Below are positions 33,150 through 45,254 of a stretch of 64,000 bases of DNA, piece by piece. A program made the translations under genes and the position numbers. Where the stretch lies: NCBI GenBank assembly GCA_030068075.1, contig CM057835.1:72171090-72235089 (forward strand), read 5' to 3'. The notes beneath the pieces were generated by a model, which saw nothing but the letters and a program-made list of their open reading frames with translations, ran no database searches and was not told the DNA's origin. Position 1 is the first letter of the stretch, and the number at the start of each line of letters is the position of its first letter. This DNA is from Paguma larvata. Lineage: Eukaryota > Chordata > Mammalia > Carnivora > Viverridae.

Positions 33150-33850
33150 GAACCTCACGCGCCTCCCCTGTGGGACTTGGGGTGCCCCAGGGCCGGGTCC
33201 CCCCGCAGCCGCGTCTCGGGGTGAGGGTGGGGGACTGTGTACTGAGTGAGTGGATGAGCCAACGTCCCGGTGGGGGGACCCGCCAGGCGCCCATCACCCG
33301 CGGAGGCGCAGCCCGGGGTGGCGGGGTCGGGAGCCCGGGAGGAACCCTCCCCTGGGGACCCGCCCCTCCCCCGCCCCTGCAGAGGCGGCGATCCGCGGGT
33401 GGGGGGGTGTGGGGGGTGGGGCGGGGGCAGCCGGGGGCGGGCGCGGCGCTGGAACCTGAGCCGGGGGAGGAGAGTCGCGCCGGGCAGGCGGGCGGGCGGG
33501 CGCCGGGCGGCCGGGATTCAGGAAGCGCCTCGCGGTCCCGGAGGTGAGTGGGGCCTGGGCCCTCGGGGCAGGGATCCTGGGAGGGGGGTGCGCGGCCCGG
33601 CCAAGGTCCCCTCGCGATCCCCGGGGACGTCTCAGGGGCTCCGAGGTCCCGGCCCGGGGGCGGGGGGGGGGGTGGCGGCGGGAGGAGCTCGCGGGGTCCC
33701 GCCAGCTCCCGCTGCCCCGCTGCGTGCCCTCGGACCCGCCACCTCCTCTCCCGGCTTCGGTTTTATCACCTGTGAAACGGGCGGCGGCGTGCGCCCTGGG
33801 GACGGAGGCCCCGGGATCCCCCAGGTCCGAGCGCAGGAATCACATCTAGA
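33150..33850 (+). promoter_or_regulatory. TRPV4 CpG island and promoter
   Basis: Strong CpG density with GC boxes and a G-rich block (about 33398-33440: runs of 3-7 G separated by short loops) that could form a G-quadruplex. No TATA box is visible at a sensible distance. Its end holds a clear splice donor at 33544. Confidence 0.7.
33430..33543 (+). other. TRPV4: Probable TRPV4 non-coding exon 1
   Basis: The sequence GGCCGGGATTCAGGAAGCGC and the end GTCCCGGAG|GTGAGTGG fit the 5' UTR of TRPV4 as I remember it from human, where exon 2 begins GCTGAGCAGTGCAG; here exon 2 begins GCCGAGCAGCGCAG. The 3' edge is well supported by the donor; the 5' edge is a guess. Confidence 0.65.
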
Positions 33851-34589
33851 GGCCCTGCAACCCACCTTAGAGGCATCCCCGTTTTGGGGCGCTGGGAAGG
33901 GGGAGCCGGGGGCCCTGAGGTTTGCTTTCTTTGGCTAAGCAAGCCGGAGGGAATTGGAAGTCTGGAACTTCCAGAAGCTGCTTCTTAGTTGGCCCCGGTC
34001 AGCCCCAGAGATGGCTCTGCCTCCGAGAGACAGGACAATCTTTAACCTCCAGCCCTGCCTGCAGAGCCTCCCGGAAGGTCGGGGAGGGAGAGGAGAGACC
34101 TCCGACACTCGCCACTTCCCTGCGGATACCCGCCACAGACGTGCCCCTGGCCCGCCACCCTGCCTGGCCCGGCCCCAGCCACTCGCTCCTTCCGCCCCGC
34201 TTTGCAGAGGAGGAAGCCGAGGCTCAGGTCCCGGGTGTAGCCAAGTGGAATTTAAACCCAGGGCTGTCGGGCTCCAGAGCCCTCCCTGCCTGGTGCCCGG
34301 GGGGGTGCCCCGACCCAGCCTCTAGAACGGGCCTCTGCCGGGGCTGGGGGTGTGTGATGTTGTGTGTGACCTTTGTTCTGGGAGCTAAGAACCGCTCCAG
34401 GAGCTAAGCTTCGCCGCTTCATCTGTGGGGCAAGGACGGGCTGGGGGGGGCGGGATGTGTGTGTAACTCCATGACCCAAATGAGGACGTTGACAAGGTGG
34501 TCTCTTTAGAGAGGTCAAGTAGAAGGGTCAGGCCGGGGTCATCTGCGGGCTTAGAGGTGGGTGGGCCGGCTGGGCCCCCGCTGCGCCGC

Positions 34590-34690
34590 CCCAGCTTTGT
34601 GTGACCTTGGGTTAGTCCCTTGGCTGTCTGAGGGACCGATGGTCTGTAAAATGGGGGTGGAATGAGGGCCACCCCAGGGTTGTCGGGAGC
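34590..34690 (+). mobile_element. MIR SINE, forward
   Basis: TTTGTGTGACCTTGGGTTAG and GTCTGTAAAATGGGGGTGG are MIR core phrases. Confidence 0.75.
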
Positions 34691-36169
34691 ACAGGCGGCC
34701 TGGGGGGAGCTGGCCGCGCCCTTGCGCCTGCGCCGGCAGTGAAGGGGTGAAAGAAGGTGCTTGGCCCTTTCCTCGTTTCTCGAGTTCATTCTGTGTGAGC
34801 AAGAGTGGGCGCCCCTCTTTCCCGCCTTTGTCGGTGGCAAAGTGGAGTGGGGAGCAGCTCCCTAAAGGAATGGCAGTTGGAGCTCGTGGGCTGGTTTGTA
34901 AAACCCAGGGGGGTCGCTGGGAGATGAGGGGGCGAGGGTGAGAGCTTCCGAGGAGGTGCGTGGGGCAGGTCTGGGGGCGCCCCTGGCAGTTCACCTGGTG
35001 GGCGCGAGGCTTTGGCCGCTTTCCCCAGTGTCTAGCAAAGCCTCCTGGAAAGCCCCCCTGTGTCGGCCTCAGACCCGAGGCAGGCTCTAGCCAGAGGGCT
35101 GTGCCCCCCTCCACCGCCTCCCCCAAACTGGGACTGCCCCTCCTGCCGGCTGTGCCCTCCAGGCAGGAGGCACCCGCGCCTCACCTGTGGGCACCCAGCA
35201 AGGTGGGCACGTACGGAGATGCCTGGCACAAGTGTGCTATCAAATGAATGGGGGCCGGAGAGCCGTCTGGGAAGGGATCAGTGAGGGCTCGACCAAGGTG
35301 GGGGGTCAAGCCACACCTTGAAGAATAAATGCAGATGTAAGGGAAAGGGCATCCGGTAAAGGGAAGGGCATTACCAAAGACCCGACCGCTACCTGTTGCC
35401 AGGTGGGTAGAGCTAGAGCTTGCAGAGCCGAGACATTGTTCCGTTTGTCTGGAACGTGTGACGTGAGCAGGAAGGGCCAGGGATTGGACAGGCAGGGGCT
35501 GGGTCGGACCCAGAAGCCCCGAAGTCTGGGCTGGGAGGGACGTGCCAGGTGTGTGGTCTGGAAAGGCCCCGCTGGCCAGGCAGGGAGGCCGGTCCCCAGG
35601 CGGGGGAAGTCGTCCCGGCCGGGGACATGAGGCCCAGGTTGGGGACTGGAGAGGGGCGGCTGGCAGGAGACGCGGCAGGGACTGGGTTCCCTGTGCCCGG
35701 CACGGGGCGGGTGCCCCATAAAGCTCTCCTGCACCGTTGAGCGAGTGGAACACGTCACTCTGAGAGGGCCCAAGTCCTTTGAGGTCCTTGATCCGTTCCT
35801 CGGTGGGAGGGGGAGTTTGCATGGAGTGGGCATCTCCACCCCTCACAGGCCCCTGACCTGCCGCCTGCCTCAGTTTCCCCCATTTGATTCCGGGAAAGAC
35901 ACCGCAGGCCCCTCCCCAAACCACTGGGCCACACGGAGCAGCTCTGCTTCTTGTCACACGGCGGATCTGGGGAGCCGAGAGAACACCGCGTGCCAGCGGG
36001 CCCCTGGAATGCCCCGCGTCGCCCGTTCGGAGCGGAATTCACCTGTTAAAGATTAATTCAGATCTCTCGAGATACCCGTGGCCCGCGGCCCCGCAGCCGC
36101 TGCTCCGAACACCGGGCGCGAGGTCCTGCCTGGCCGTAGCCAAGCCCGGGCTGCATCGGTCACCCGATG

Positions 36170-36405
36170 ACGGTCGTGAGCGTTTCCTGAGCACTAACTA
36201 TGTGCCGGGCCCTGAGCCCAGCGCTCTTAGCGCATTGGGATGCGAAATTGTTCTCGTTCCCGTTTTTGAGAGGGAGGAGCTGAGGTCCGGAGCGTGACGT
36301 TGCTGGCCCGGGGTCTTTTCGTTGGGGAGGGGCAGAGCCGGGATCTGAACTCCGTCTGTCTGATTCCCGTATCCACGCCCTTAACCTCCAAGGTGGCCTG
36401 TCCCC
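36170..36405 (-). mobile_element. MIR SINE, reverse, nearly full length
   Basis: CTGAGCACTAACTATGTGCC, GGGAGGAGCTGAGGTCCGG, GCCGGGATCTGAACTCCG and CACGCCCTTAACCTCC follow the whole MIR in reverse. Confidence 0.82.
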
Positions 36406-36444
36406 ATCCGTCCCGCCCTGGAGTCGCGGGGAAGAGACTTGCAG

Positions 36445-36600
36445 GCTAGAGAGAAGAATCTGGATAGCTCAGACAGGCCCTACGTGAAGTCCCAGGTCTG
36501 CCGCGCCGTCTCCAGGGAAGCGCGGGCAAGTCACCGGGCCTCTCTGAACCTCGGTCTCCTCTTCCGTCAGATGGCCCTCTCGGATCCCACTTTGCAAAGA
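36445..36600 (+). mobile_element. MIR SINE, forward
   Basis: GGCAAGTCACCGGGCCTCTC and TCGGTCTCCTCTTCCGTCAG. It lies 40 bases after a reverse copy. Confidence 0.7.
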
Positions 36601-36898
36601 CAGTCCGAGGCGCGTGGACGGGGCTCCGGAGCACCGTCCTTTCCTCCTCCGGCCCCCCCGGCCCGTTCCTGGACACGTTTTCGTCCAGCTGGTCCCCAGG
36701 GCACCCTCCGGGAGCCCCTCTGCGCCAGGCAGGTGGGCGGCACGTAGCCGAGGCAGAGCTAGACTTGCATTTGGACCAAGGACGACGCCTTTGCAGCCGA
36801 GAGATGCTTACGGGCATCGACTGAGTGCCAGGAGCCCTGCGACATTTCCCGCTTGCCTGATTTAATGCTTTAAGAGCTAAGGCTGCGGGGGGGGGGGG

Positions 36899-37035
36899 GG
36901 GGTGCGCCTGCGTGGCTCAGTCAGTTGAGCGTCCGACTCTTGATCTCCGCTCGGGGCTTGATCGTGCCTTGGGCTCCACAGGTGTGGCGCCTACTTTAAT
37001 AAATAAATACGTATATACACAAAACCAAAAACTAA
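36899..37035 (+). mobile_element. Short tRNA-derived carnivoran SINE
   Basis: GCGCCTGCGTGGCTCAGTCA head directly after a poly-G run, no CT-rich body, tail TTTAATAAATAAATACG. Same short form as at 24988. Confidence 0.82.
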
Positions 37036-37039
37036 AATA

Positions 37040-37140
37040 CTAGGGCCGGAACCTGGCTCTCTGGTTCAAATCCCGGATTTCAGTAAGTTCCCTTACTCCC
37101 TGGGCCTCAGTTTCCCCATCTGAAAAATGGGCCTGCATGG
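37040..37140 (+). mobile_element. MIR SINE, forward
   Basis: CTCTGGTTCAAATCCCGG and GGGCCTCAGTTTCCCCATCT. Two more short MIR cores follow at about 37385-37480 and 37735-37850. Confidence 0.75.
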
Positions 37141-38242
37141 GTGTCTGTGGGGTGGATGTGGGCAGCCTCTGGTGCCACATGGTGTATAACCAGCATCTGT
37201 CACCTGATGCGAACCTTGACGCTGTCACAGCCTCGCCCCCCCGCCCCCGGAGACGGGCAGAGGCCGGAAGGCTGAATCTCATTTTATGGCTGAGAAAAGA
37301 AGGGCTCCAAGGGAGAAGCAAGGGGCTCTGGTCGCCTTGGGTCCCCGGAAAGCCCAGGGGCCAGTTCAGCTTCCACCTTGGACCAGCCCCTCTTAGAGTC
37401 AGACCCACCTCGGTCCTCATTCCGGCTCTGCCACTCGCTGCTGTGTGACCTCAGGAGGTAGCTTGACCTCTCTGTTCCTGGGGCCACCACCCAGGATTTG
37501 CTGGAGGTTGGAGTTCTGTCAGCTTGAGGGGGATCTGGGTTATTCTGGCCACTGCTCTTGCCCCAGCCTGGACTCCACCGCCTGGGTTTCCCTTGGGTCC
37601 CGTGAACCGGCACCCTGGCCGGTCAGGGAAGAGGAAGGGAGGCCAGGCCCCTACTTTCACCATGACTCTGACTTCCTCCCTGCCTCTGAGCCCCTTCCTG
37701 ATGATCGGCCTCCCCGTTCTGTCCTGAGCCCTGCTCACTGCTGGCTGTGTGACCCCAAGTAGGTCACCTCACCTCTCTGGGCGTGTTTCTGCATTGGTGC
37801 GGGAGGGTCAGACATCACGCCACGGGCGCTAGGACGCCCTCCGTAAATGGTCTCGGGTGTGCTCCAGATGAGGTCAGGGGATGGGAAAGGCTGCCGAAGG
37901 AGGAGAGGGTGTGGGGGGCTGGCAGGAAGGCTCTCGACCAAATGGGAATACTCTTATTTTTCTTTGGGTGGTGAGTAACGGCCGCCCGCCCTGCCTCCCC
38001 CCTGCACAAAGGCTCCTCAGTCTCACCGGCGCCTGTTTTTCCCTGAGGGTGGAGTGGCCCGGGTTCCACCCAGCTGACCGGGAGGGCTCCCCAGGCGTGT
38101 GTACTGGGGGGAGGGGGGCTTCTAACACATGCCCCGAGGGCGCCCCACAGGCTCAGGGGAGACCCCCGTGGGCAAGGGGCCAGTTAACCTCAGCCTGGTT
38201 CGCTCCTGTCTCCTCTTGCAAGGACGAGGGGCTCAGGAATAC

Positions 38243-38310
38243 CTGTAGATGGAAGGAAGGGAGGGAGGGAGGGAGGACGGATGGGAGGAAGGACGGACGG
38301 GAGGGAGGAG
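38243..38310 (+). repeat. GGAA/GGGA/GGAC simple repeat
   Basis: Tetranucleotide-type purine-rich tract with unit changes (GGAA, GGGA, GGAC), typical of a decayed microsatellite. Confidence 0.85.
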
Positions 38311-38344
38311 TGTCTGAACAGAAATTAACAAGGCGGGGGCATCA

Positions 38345-38560
38345 GAAGAAACCACCTACTCGAATTCAGTCTCTGGCTCTGAGACGGAGTGGGCTTGGGC
38401 AAGTGTCCTGGTCTCCTTGAGCCTCAGTTTCCTCATCTCCAAAATGAACTCATGGTTAGCTGAGTCCATGGTGGGTGAGCCTCATGGTGGGTGTGGGTCT
38501 CACAGGTCAGAAAGCCCAGGACACAGTAGGCGCTCAATAAGGTGTCTGTTAAAGGTCGGG
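38345..38560 (+). mobile_element. MIR SINE, forward
   Basis: GAGCCTCAGTTTCCTCATCT core and the tail GGACACAGTAGGCGCTCAAT are well kept, so this copy reaches the 3' end. Confidence 0.85.
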
Positions 38561-38789
38561 AGAGAGGAAGGCGGTTAGCTAGCCAGCGGGGCAGCTCGTT
38601 GGGCAGAGGTTCGTCTGTGTCCTTTCCTTCCTTCCTTCCTTCATTCAGCAAGTGTATCCTGAGCAGCGACTAAGTGCCAGTCCCTCTCCTAGGCACTGGG
38701 GACTCGGTGGCGACTGGACGGAAATGTTCTCATTATTTCCCCACGGTCTTTGGGGCTGCACTTTATTATTATTATTATTTTTATTTTAG

Positions 38790-38973
38790 TTTTTTTGATT
38801 TTTTTTTACTTTTGAGAGAGAGTACAAGTGGGGGAGGGACAGAGAGAGAGGGAGACAGAGGATCCGAAGCGGGCTCCGCACCGACAGCACAGAGCCCGAT
38901 GTGGGGCCGCCTCTCAAGATCATGACCTGAGCCAGAGTCGGACGCTCAACCGACTGGGTCCCCGGGGCTTCCC
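38790..38973 (-). mobile_element. CAN-SINE, reverse, diverged
   Basis: GA-rich body, CGGGCTCCGCACCGACAGC, then a short loss before AGATCATGACCTGAGCC and a mutated head (GACTGGGTCCCCGGGGC). It follows an ATT microsatellite (38763-38780). Confidence 0.85.
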
Positions 38974-39034
38974 TTTACGAGGCTCCGACACCCACAGTGA
39001 ACAGGCAACCCAGCAGTGGGCGCTGTGCTTCGAT

Positions 39035-39175
39035 TCCGTTTAAAAATGAGAAACCGGAGGCTCAGAGAGGCGAAGTGACCCGTGGGGGGTCACACAGCTA
39101 CGAAGCTGCAGAGCCAAGGTTCAAACTCCAAGTCTGTCTGCCTGCGGGACCCCAGCTCCTCCCCACTACGCCACC
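39035..39175 (-). mobile_element. MIR SINE, reverse
   Basis: AAAAATGAGAAACCGGAGGC, GTCACACAGCTACGAAG and CTCCCCACTACGCCACC keep MIR order in reverse. Confidence 0.82.
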
Positions 39176-40104
39176 GCCCGATGAGTTCAAGGAGTGCAGC
39201 TTGTAGAAGGGGGACCCCAGAGAGAGGGCTTCGTAGACCCTAAAGGGACGAACTCGCGTGGGGTTGAAAGCAGATGGCGGGAATCCTAGCCGCGGGCCCT
39301 TCTTGTTGAGTCGTGGCCTCGGCCGGGTCCCCGGTCTCTCTGCGCCTCCCTTGGCTCCTGCGTGAAATGGGGATAGATGGTGCAGATACGAGCGTGCCGG
39401 GGCCTGCTAGGTGTCGGATAAATGCCCCCCTCCCCCCCGCCTCCATTCTCCAGGACTTGGTTTACTCTTGCAGAACGGAGACAATCATATCTCATGTCTA
39501 ACCTCTAGAGTCCTTACTGGGACCAAGACAGACGGTGACGTGTGGAAGGTACCAACGAGGGCAGGCCCCGCTGACGGTGGGATCTCAGGCACGGCCGTAA
39601 CTGTAAGCAGTTAACCAGAGACGCAGCCCGCAGTTGGCACAGGCTGGAGGCGAGGCGGGCCGGGGCAGAGAGAGGGTCTCACACCGGTTTCCTGCTCCGT
39701 GTCGGGCTCCCTTCCCAGGCCCGATGAACCCATTCGTTCCCTGGGTGTCTGCTCTCTCCTCTGACTTGGCAACCTCAGGCCCTTTGCACATGATAACGAG
39801 GAGGAGGGATGCCTGCATGGGTGAGTGGAGGACTCCTCCCCTCTGGGCCTCGGCCTCCCAGCCGGTAGACTCCCAGCGATGGTGAGAGGGACACAAGGGG
39901 TGAGAAGACCCTTTTGGAAGGCGAGGTCTCCAAGCACGGTCATGAGCCCTGGCCTCGGAGCCAAGAAGTCTGGGTCCAAGCACCCACTCTGCCCTGCCCT
40001 CTGCGACAGGGACACCATGTCCTTGAGCCTCCACTCTGGGCCAGACCCTCCTCTGGACCTTCACGCCCGTTGAACCCTCATGACGATCCCATGCGTTCTG
40101 GTTT

Positions 40105-40320
40105 TTTTCTAATGTTTATTTATTTATTTATTTTGAGAAAGAGAGCGCAAGTAGGGGAGAGGCAGAGAGAGGAGAGAGAGAGAGAGAGAGGGAGGGAGAC
40201 TCCCAAGCAGGCTCTGAACTGTGAGCGCAGAGCCCAGTGCGGGGCTTGGACCCATGAACCGCAAGATCGTGGCCTGAGCCGAAGTCGGACGCTCAACCGA
40301 CTGAGCCGCCCAGGCGCCCC
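40105..40320 (-). mobile_element. CAN-SINE, reverse
   Basis: TAATGTTTATTTATTTATTT at the left, (GA)n body, head GAGCCGCCCAGGCGCCCC ending at 40320. Confidence 0.93.
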
Positions 40321-40414
40321 GTGATGTTCCCACGTCACACCAAGGACACTGAGGCTTGGGGAAGGGAAGCCACTTGCCCGAGGTCACCCAGCCAGGAAGG
40401 CGTGTCGAGGCGCA

Positions 40415-40672
40415 GTACATGTACCACACAACTCGCCCCTTCGGAGGGTGCAATTCAGTGCATAGTCCGAGGTGTCCACACGCCCCCACCGTCCAGTTCT
40501 AGCGCGTTTTCATGTCCCCGAGAGGCACCCCGTCGCCGTCGGCCGTCCCCGTGCCCGTGCTCTCTCCCGCCCCCCCAGCCCCTAGTCAGCGCTCTGTCCC
40601 CATGCGTTTGCCTCTTCCGGACATTTCATGTAAATGGAACCCTACAGCATGCGGCCTTCTGCACATGCTCTT
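40415..40672 (+). mobile_element. L1M-type LINE fragment
   Basis: GGACATTTCATGTAAATGG and CATGCGGCCTTCTGC match the same L1M 3' region as the copy at 30431, with many extra CpG pairs here too. Confidence 0.7.
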
Positions 40673-41244
40673 AAAACCACCGGGCCGCGCCACCTCCTGG
40701 GGGCTCCTACCCCGGGGCTCAGGACCCTTGGACGCGAATGGCCGCCCGCGAAAGCTCGGAGGGATCTTCGTGCACAGTCAGAACCCCTCCACCCGCTGCC
40801 CTGCAGAGTGACCGAGTGACTGCGGTGGCCCCGCGGCCCTGCCCTCTGTGGGGCCTGATGAGTCACCCCAGCCTCGCCCCGCCTGGGTGGTGCGAGCCTG
40901 AGGGGGGCGCTCTCCCGGGTGGGTGGGGGGGCGGGTACCCGACAGGACACTGGGGCTCTGTCTGCGCCGGACAGGCGGCCGCTGTGCGGCAAACAGGAAG
41001 CGGGCTGGGCCGAGACGCGCTGGGTAAACAGGGCCGGCCGGGGAGGGCACCCGGCGTGGCGCGATGCCCCCCGTGCCACCGCCCGCCGGGGGCCGGGGGG
41101 CCTCGAGCAGCCTGGCCAAGGGGCCGAGCTCGCAGCCGCTGCTCCGAGGTGACCGCCAGAGTCCCAGGCTCCGGGCCCAGCCACTCCGCCCTCCCCAGCG
41201 GGCGTGCATACCTTCCTTGGCCTTGCGTGTTCATCCACCCTTTG

Positions 41245-41273
41245 GTAATAATAATTAATAATAATAATAATAA
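41245..41273 (+). repeat. (TAA)n microsatellite
   Basis: About nine TAA units with one TAAT break, in a GC-rich part of TRPV4 intron 1. Confidence 0.93.
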
Positions 41274-41319
41274 TGCGGCGATACTGACGATGCCAACCAC
41301 GGCCATCCTTTACGGAGCG

Positions 41320-41500
41320 TGCCTCCTCCACCGGGTACTGGACTCGGTATTTCACGCACTGTCTTATTTCGGCCTCACAGTAGTCCCCTGGGGTGGGTGC
41401 TGTCACCATCACCAGGTGCCAAGCCCCAGGAAGGCCAGCTGGCTTGCTCAGGGCCACCCAGCTGGTGAGCTGGCCACCCGCCTCTGGGGCCTGTGGTCCC
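41320..41500 (-). mobile_element. MIR SINE, reverse
   Basis: TCACGCACTGTCTTATTTCG, CTTGCTCAGGGCCACCCAGC: MIR order in reverse, core partly lost. Confidence 0.6.
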
Positions 41501-41594
41501 TACCACCCACCCGGCACTGCTTTCTCCCCCCTCCCCCCCACCCCGCTTCCACCCTTCCCTTCCGGAGTCCCTGGTCCTTGTAAAGTAGCCACTG

Positions 41595-41720
41595 AGGGCA
41601 CGGGTTCTGGGACCACATGGGTGTAAATCCTGCCTCGCCCTCTCGGGAGCTGGGCAGCACTGTTGGAGTGACTCTACCCCTCTGAGCCTCAGTTTCCTCG
41701 CCTGGAAGGTGGCGGGCGGG
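41595..41720 (+). mobile_element. MIR SINE, forward
   Basis: GGGTTCTGGGACCACATGGG and CTGAGCCTCAGTTTCCTCGC. Confidence 0.75.
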
Positions 41721-42974
41721 GGTTGGACGGAGCTGGTGTCTTCTCTCCGGGATCCCTGCTTTCTTAACCCTTTCCCCGCCCACACCACCCCTCCGAGACT
41801 GACCCGGAATGCCAGGCGCCCACAGGGGTGCTTGTTCCTGGGGACTGCAGGAGCGGGGGGGCCCAGAGATGAGACATGAGCCCCAGGTTGGAGGGGGGAG
41901 GAAGAGCCCTGGGCCTGTCTGGGAGCCGCATACACCCCCCCTTGCTCTGCCTGCCTCCCCCCACCCACCTGCCCGCCTTCTCTTCCCCCACCTCCTTCTC
42001 CCCTGCCTCGGGCCACGTCAGGCCCCAGTGCCTCCTGCGCCCTCTCGTCCCCACACTTTGGACCTCGCTGTCTCCATCCCGGCTGTCAGACCTCAGGCCA
42101 GACCCCCTCCTCCTGGCAGCCTGTCCCCGTCCCTGTCAAGATGAACCTGCTTCCCCAGGCCCGCACCCTCCCGGGGCTTCAAAGAGTCCCTGCTGTAGTA
42201 GTTTGCAGTTTGTGAGAGCAAGTCCATATGGACGCCCCCTTCTGTCTCCGCACTGCGCCCGATGCTGCGGAGACAACAGACACAAAGGAGCTCCCCCACC
42301 CCCCTCGTGGAACTACAACCCCAGAGAAGATCGAAGGTGAATAAGGAATCATACAAGTAAATGTACAAGTCTAGTCATGGAAAGAGCTAGAAAGGGAGGC
42401 ATATTTTGCTCTCGGAAAGAACAACAAGGGAGCTGGTTTAGACTGGAGGTCAAGGAAGCTTTCCACAGGAGGCGCCTGTAAGAGGGGGACCCGAGCCAGG
42501 GGACCCAGCCGGGGGGGACCAGGGGACGGCCACGGCTGAGGTCTGGAGAGGGAAAAACCCCTCTGCCTCCCCGCCTCCCGGATGAGATCTCTGAGGCCCC
42601 TCTCCTTTCCGTTTCTCCGGGCGCCCTGCCGACAGGTGGCACTCAACAGATGCCCGCTGGCGCAGATGGATCCCAGGAGGGAGGGCGGGAGAGGAGCTAG
42701 CTCCCTGGAATTCTTCTCCCCAGGGCGGAGCGGCCCTGCACGCCCAAACTTGCCCCCAGATTTAAGCAGCTTTCCTGGGGCACGGAATCAGGAGGATGGG
42801 ATTTGACGGATACATGCCGGGCTTTCCATGAGGTCAGGCGAAGCCACGGGCGCCGGTGAGGATGGGCCCCTTCCTGCACCCTGGGCGCGAGGAGGGGGCG
42901 GGCAGGTGGGGCAGGGGGCCTCCACCCCCATCGGGTCCAGATTCTCAAAGAGAAGGTGCCTGCCGGTCACTTAG

Positions 42975-43140
42975 GCGCATAGTTCGCCGTTTATTGAGGG
43001 CTTACTCTGTGCCGGGTGCTTGACTCGACCCGTAGAATCTGCACGACCACCCAGTTAAGATCCCCGGGGACGGGTGAGGCGCGCGGGGCCCAGAGAGGTT
43101 AAGTCACTTACTCAAGCTCACGCAGCTGATGAGCCGCCCC
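42975..43140 (-). mobile_element. MIR SINE, reverse
   Basis: GGCTTACTCTGTGCCGGGTG, GAGAGGTTAAGTCACTTACT and CTCACGCAGCTGATGAGC. Confidence 0.8.
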
Positions 43141-44329
43141 CTGATCTCCCTGATGGAAACGCACGCTTTTTCTGTGCCCCACGAGCTCCCGCCAGGGGCC
43201 TCTGCTCGGGGCAGGGGGAGTGGGTTCGGCTGTCCCCACGGAGTCCCCGGGGCCTCTGTCAGGGCAGAGAGGGAGGCTCGGGGACCTTGGCTCATCACTG
43301 CCTCTCCTCGCCCCGCGCAGGACCTCTGCACCCCTTGACTCCGCTCTCCCAGCCCCTCCGCTCTACACGGCCCTGAAGGCCACAGGACGAGACTGCTGCT
43401 CGGTCGTTTACTCTGCTCCCCAGCGGAAGGTCGGCCCCGGGAGCGCGGGGTGCCTTTGCATCCGCGTCCCCTGCAGCCGGCACACCGCGGGTGCTCACTA
43501 AGCATTCGGTGAATAAATGAAGAGATGGGTGGTTTCTAGCCCTGCCCCTTGGGCCCCGAGATTCAGATTGCGCTCCATTCATCCTGTCCGGCCACCGTCT
43601 GCGGGGACCACGGTCTGGGTCTTAGACTCCGAAGACGCACTAGGCGCTTAACATGTGTGCCATCCCCTGCTTTCAGCGCAGGCAGTGGGGACGCGCAGGG
43701 TGTGGGGGTGTGCCCACTCAGGCACGAGGGGCCTCGGTTGAGCCCCCAGCGCCCCGCCCCCCCGCCGCGAAGATCCCGGGAGTGGGGAGCCCGGGTGGGC
43801 ACGCGCATGCGCACACCGCACGGGGAAAGACACGGAGAAGCGTGAGCGACGTTTGCCCGCAGTGGAGACCCACGAGGACTCTCCGCCTCTCTCCCTGCCC
43901 GCACCCCCCCCCCCCTCCTCTCCCAAGGCTGGCGTGGGTTCAGAGCGTGTAATCACAGCCTTCGGGGCAAATTAGAACAGGGAGGGAACTCTCTCCCTGA
44001 CCGCAGAGGACAGGGTGGCGTGTGCGGAAAGAGTCGCCCGGGCAGAGCAGGCTGCGCGTGCGCGTGGACACACGTGTGCACGTGCGCGCGTCTGGGGGCG
44101 GAGGGAGCAGCAGGGCTCGGAGTCAGAGGCCTTCTTCCGGCCATTCGCTCCCCGGGGGGGCCCCTCAGGCCTCAGTTTCCTCCGCCGTAGGACGGGAGCA
44201 GTAGCCCGGCTTGGTTCGCAGGCTCTCGCGGGCCAGGAGTGCCGGGCCGGGTGCTGCGCCGGGCGCAGCGGAGGGGGGCGAGGGGGACAGCTAAGCGCAC
44301 TGCACGGCCTCGGTGATGATGGCGACCAG

Positions 44330-44455
44330 GGCGCTGCCCAAGTGCTTATTAGGTGCCCAAGAGACGCGTGACCTGCCTTATGTCATGGCAGCCCTATGGG
44401 ACAGGCGCTCTCCTTACAACCCTCGTTTTACAGGTAGGGAAACCGAGGCCCAGAG
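44330..44455 (-). mobile_element. MIR SINE, reverse
   Basis: GTGCTTATTAGGTGCCCAAG and GTTTTACAGGTAGGGAAACC keep MIR order. A forward copy follows at about 44570. Confidence 0.75.
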
Positions 44456-44569
44456 CAATTAGCACGGGCTGGTAGCAATCCTTAGCTCCCAGGCGTCGCG
44501 CAGCTCGCCCGGGGACTGGAAGTGCCCGGCGCTGTGCCCGGCCGCCGGCCCTTGCCCAGTCAACTGGGG

Positions 44570-44720
44570 GGTGAGCGTAGCCCCTGCTTTGTAGCCAACT
44601 GCGGATTTGAATCCTGGCGCTGTCACTAGCCTGCTGTGTGGCCTTAGGCAAGTCACTTAACCTCTCCGACCCTCCGTTTCCTCATCTCTACAATGGGAAT
44701 GCCGAGCCGTACCTCCCTCA
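44570..44720 (+). mobile_element. MIR SINE, forward
   Basis: GCAAGTCACTTAACCTCTCC and GTTTCCTCATCTCTACAATG are among the best kept MIR phrases here. Confidence 0.88.
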
Positions 44721-45254
44721 ACCTGAGCACCGCTGATGCTTTCGGGCCGGGTCCCTCCGTGCGGTGGGGGCTCTCCTGTGCGTTGTCTGGATTATTCTTC
44801 GTGATCACTCGTAACGATCGCGTGAGCCTCACCCAAGGCTCCCGGCAAGGAGTGAGCGGCTGAGGGGAGACTTGAACCCGGGGCCGGCTGACCTGGGACT
44901 CCTTGTCACGGAGGCCTCAGGAACCTTGGCTGCCGTCTGGGTTGGGGTTCCTTAGGAGAGGGGTGCAGGCATGGAGGGGGTGGTTGGGAGCTCCCTGAGG
45001 TGGGGGGTGCAACCGGCTCTGCTCCGATGGGGGAAGGGGCGTGGTAACTAGGAGGGTGTGGACAGCGGAGGCCTGTGCCCTGATGCCTCCTCTCCCCCAG
45101 CCCCTGGGTCCCCAGTGAGGTGGATCGGGCTGCGCCCCGGGAAGTGTCATCCTCCCGCTCGCTGCCCGCACCCCAGTGGACGCCTGTCTCTGCCTTGTCA
45201 TGCCCGCCTTTCCCGCGGAACGGAGCCGTCTGCCCTCTCCCGAGATCTGCGGGA

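Larger units (their letters stand above)
23855..33150. other. Intergenic region between GLTP and TRPV4
   Basis: About 9.3 kb with no gene I can support. It holds nine carnivoran SINE copies, several MIRs, an L1M fragment and a diverged ancient repeat. CTCF-like motifs are listed apart. Unique GC-rich blocks lie at 26.65-26.85, 28.4-29.25 and 31.9-32.45 kb. Confidence 0.75.

Noticed and set aside
33525..33545. Ortholog of human miR-4497 antisense to TRPV4 exon 1
   Set aside because: From memory the human mature sequence is antisense to the end of this exon. Here only the last CCCGGAG part and scattered bases match, so a feline copy is not supported.
40738..41583. 281-codon plus-strand and overlapping 271-codon minus-strand frames
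   Set aside because: Both strands are open because of GC-rich content. The plus frame reads through a TAA microsatellite as poly-Asn, which is not gene-like.
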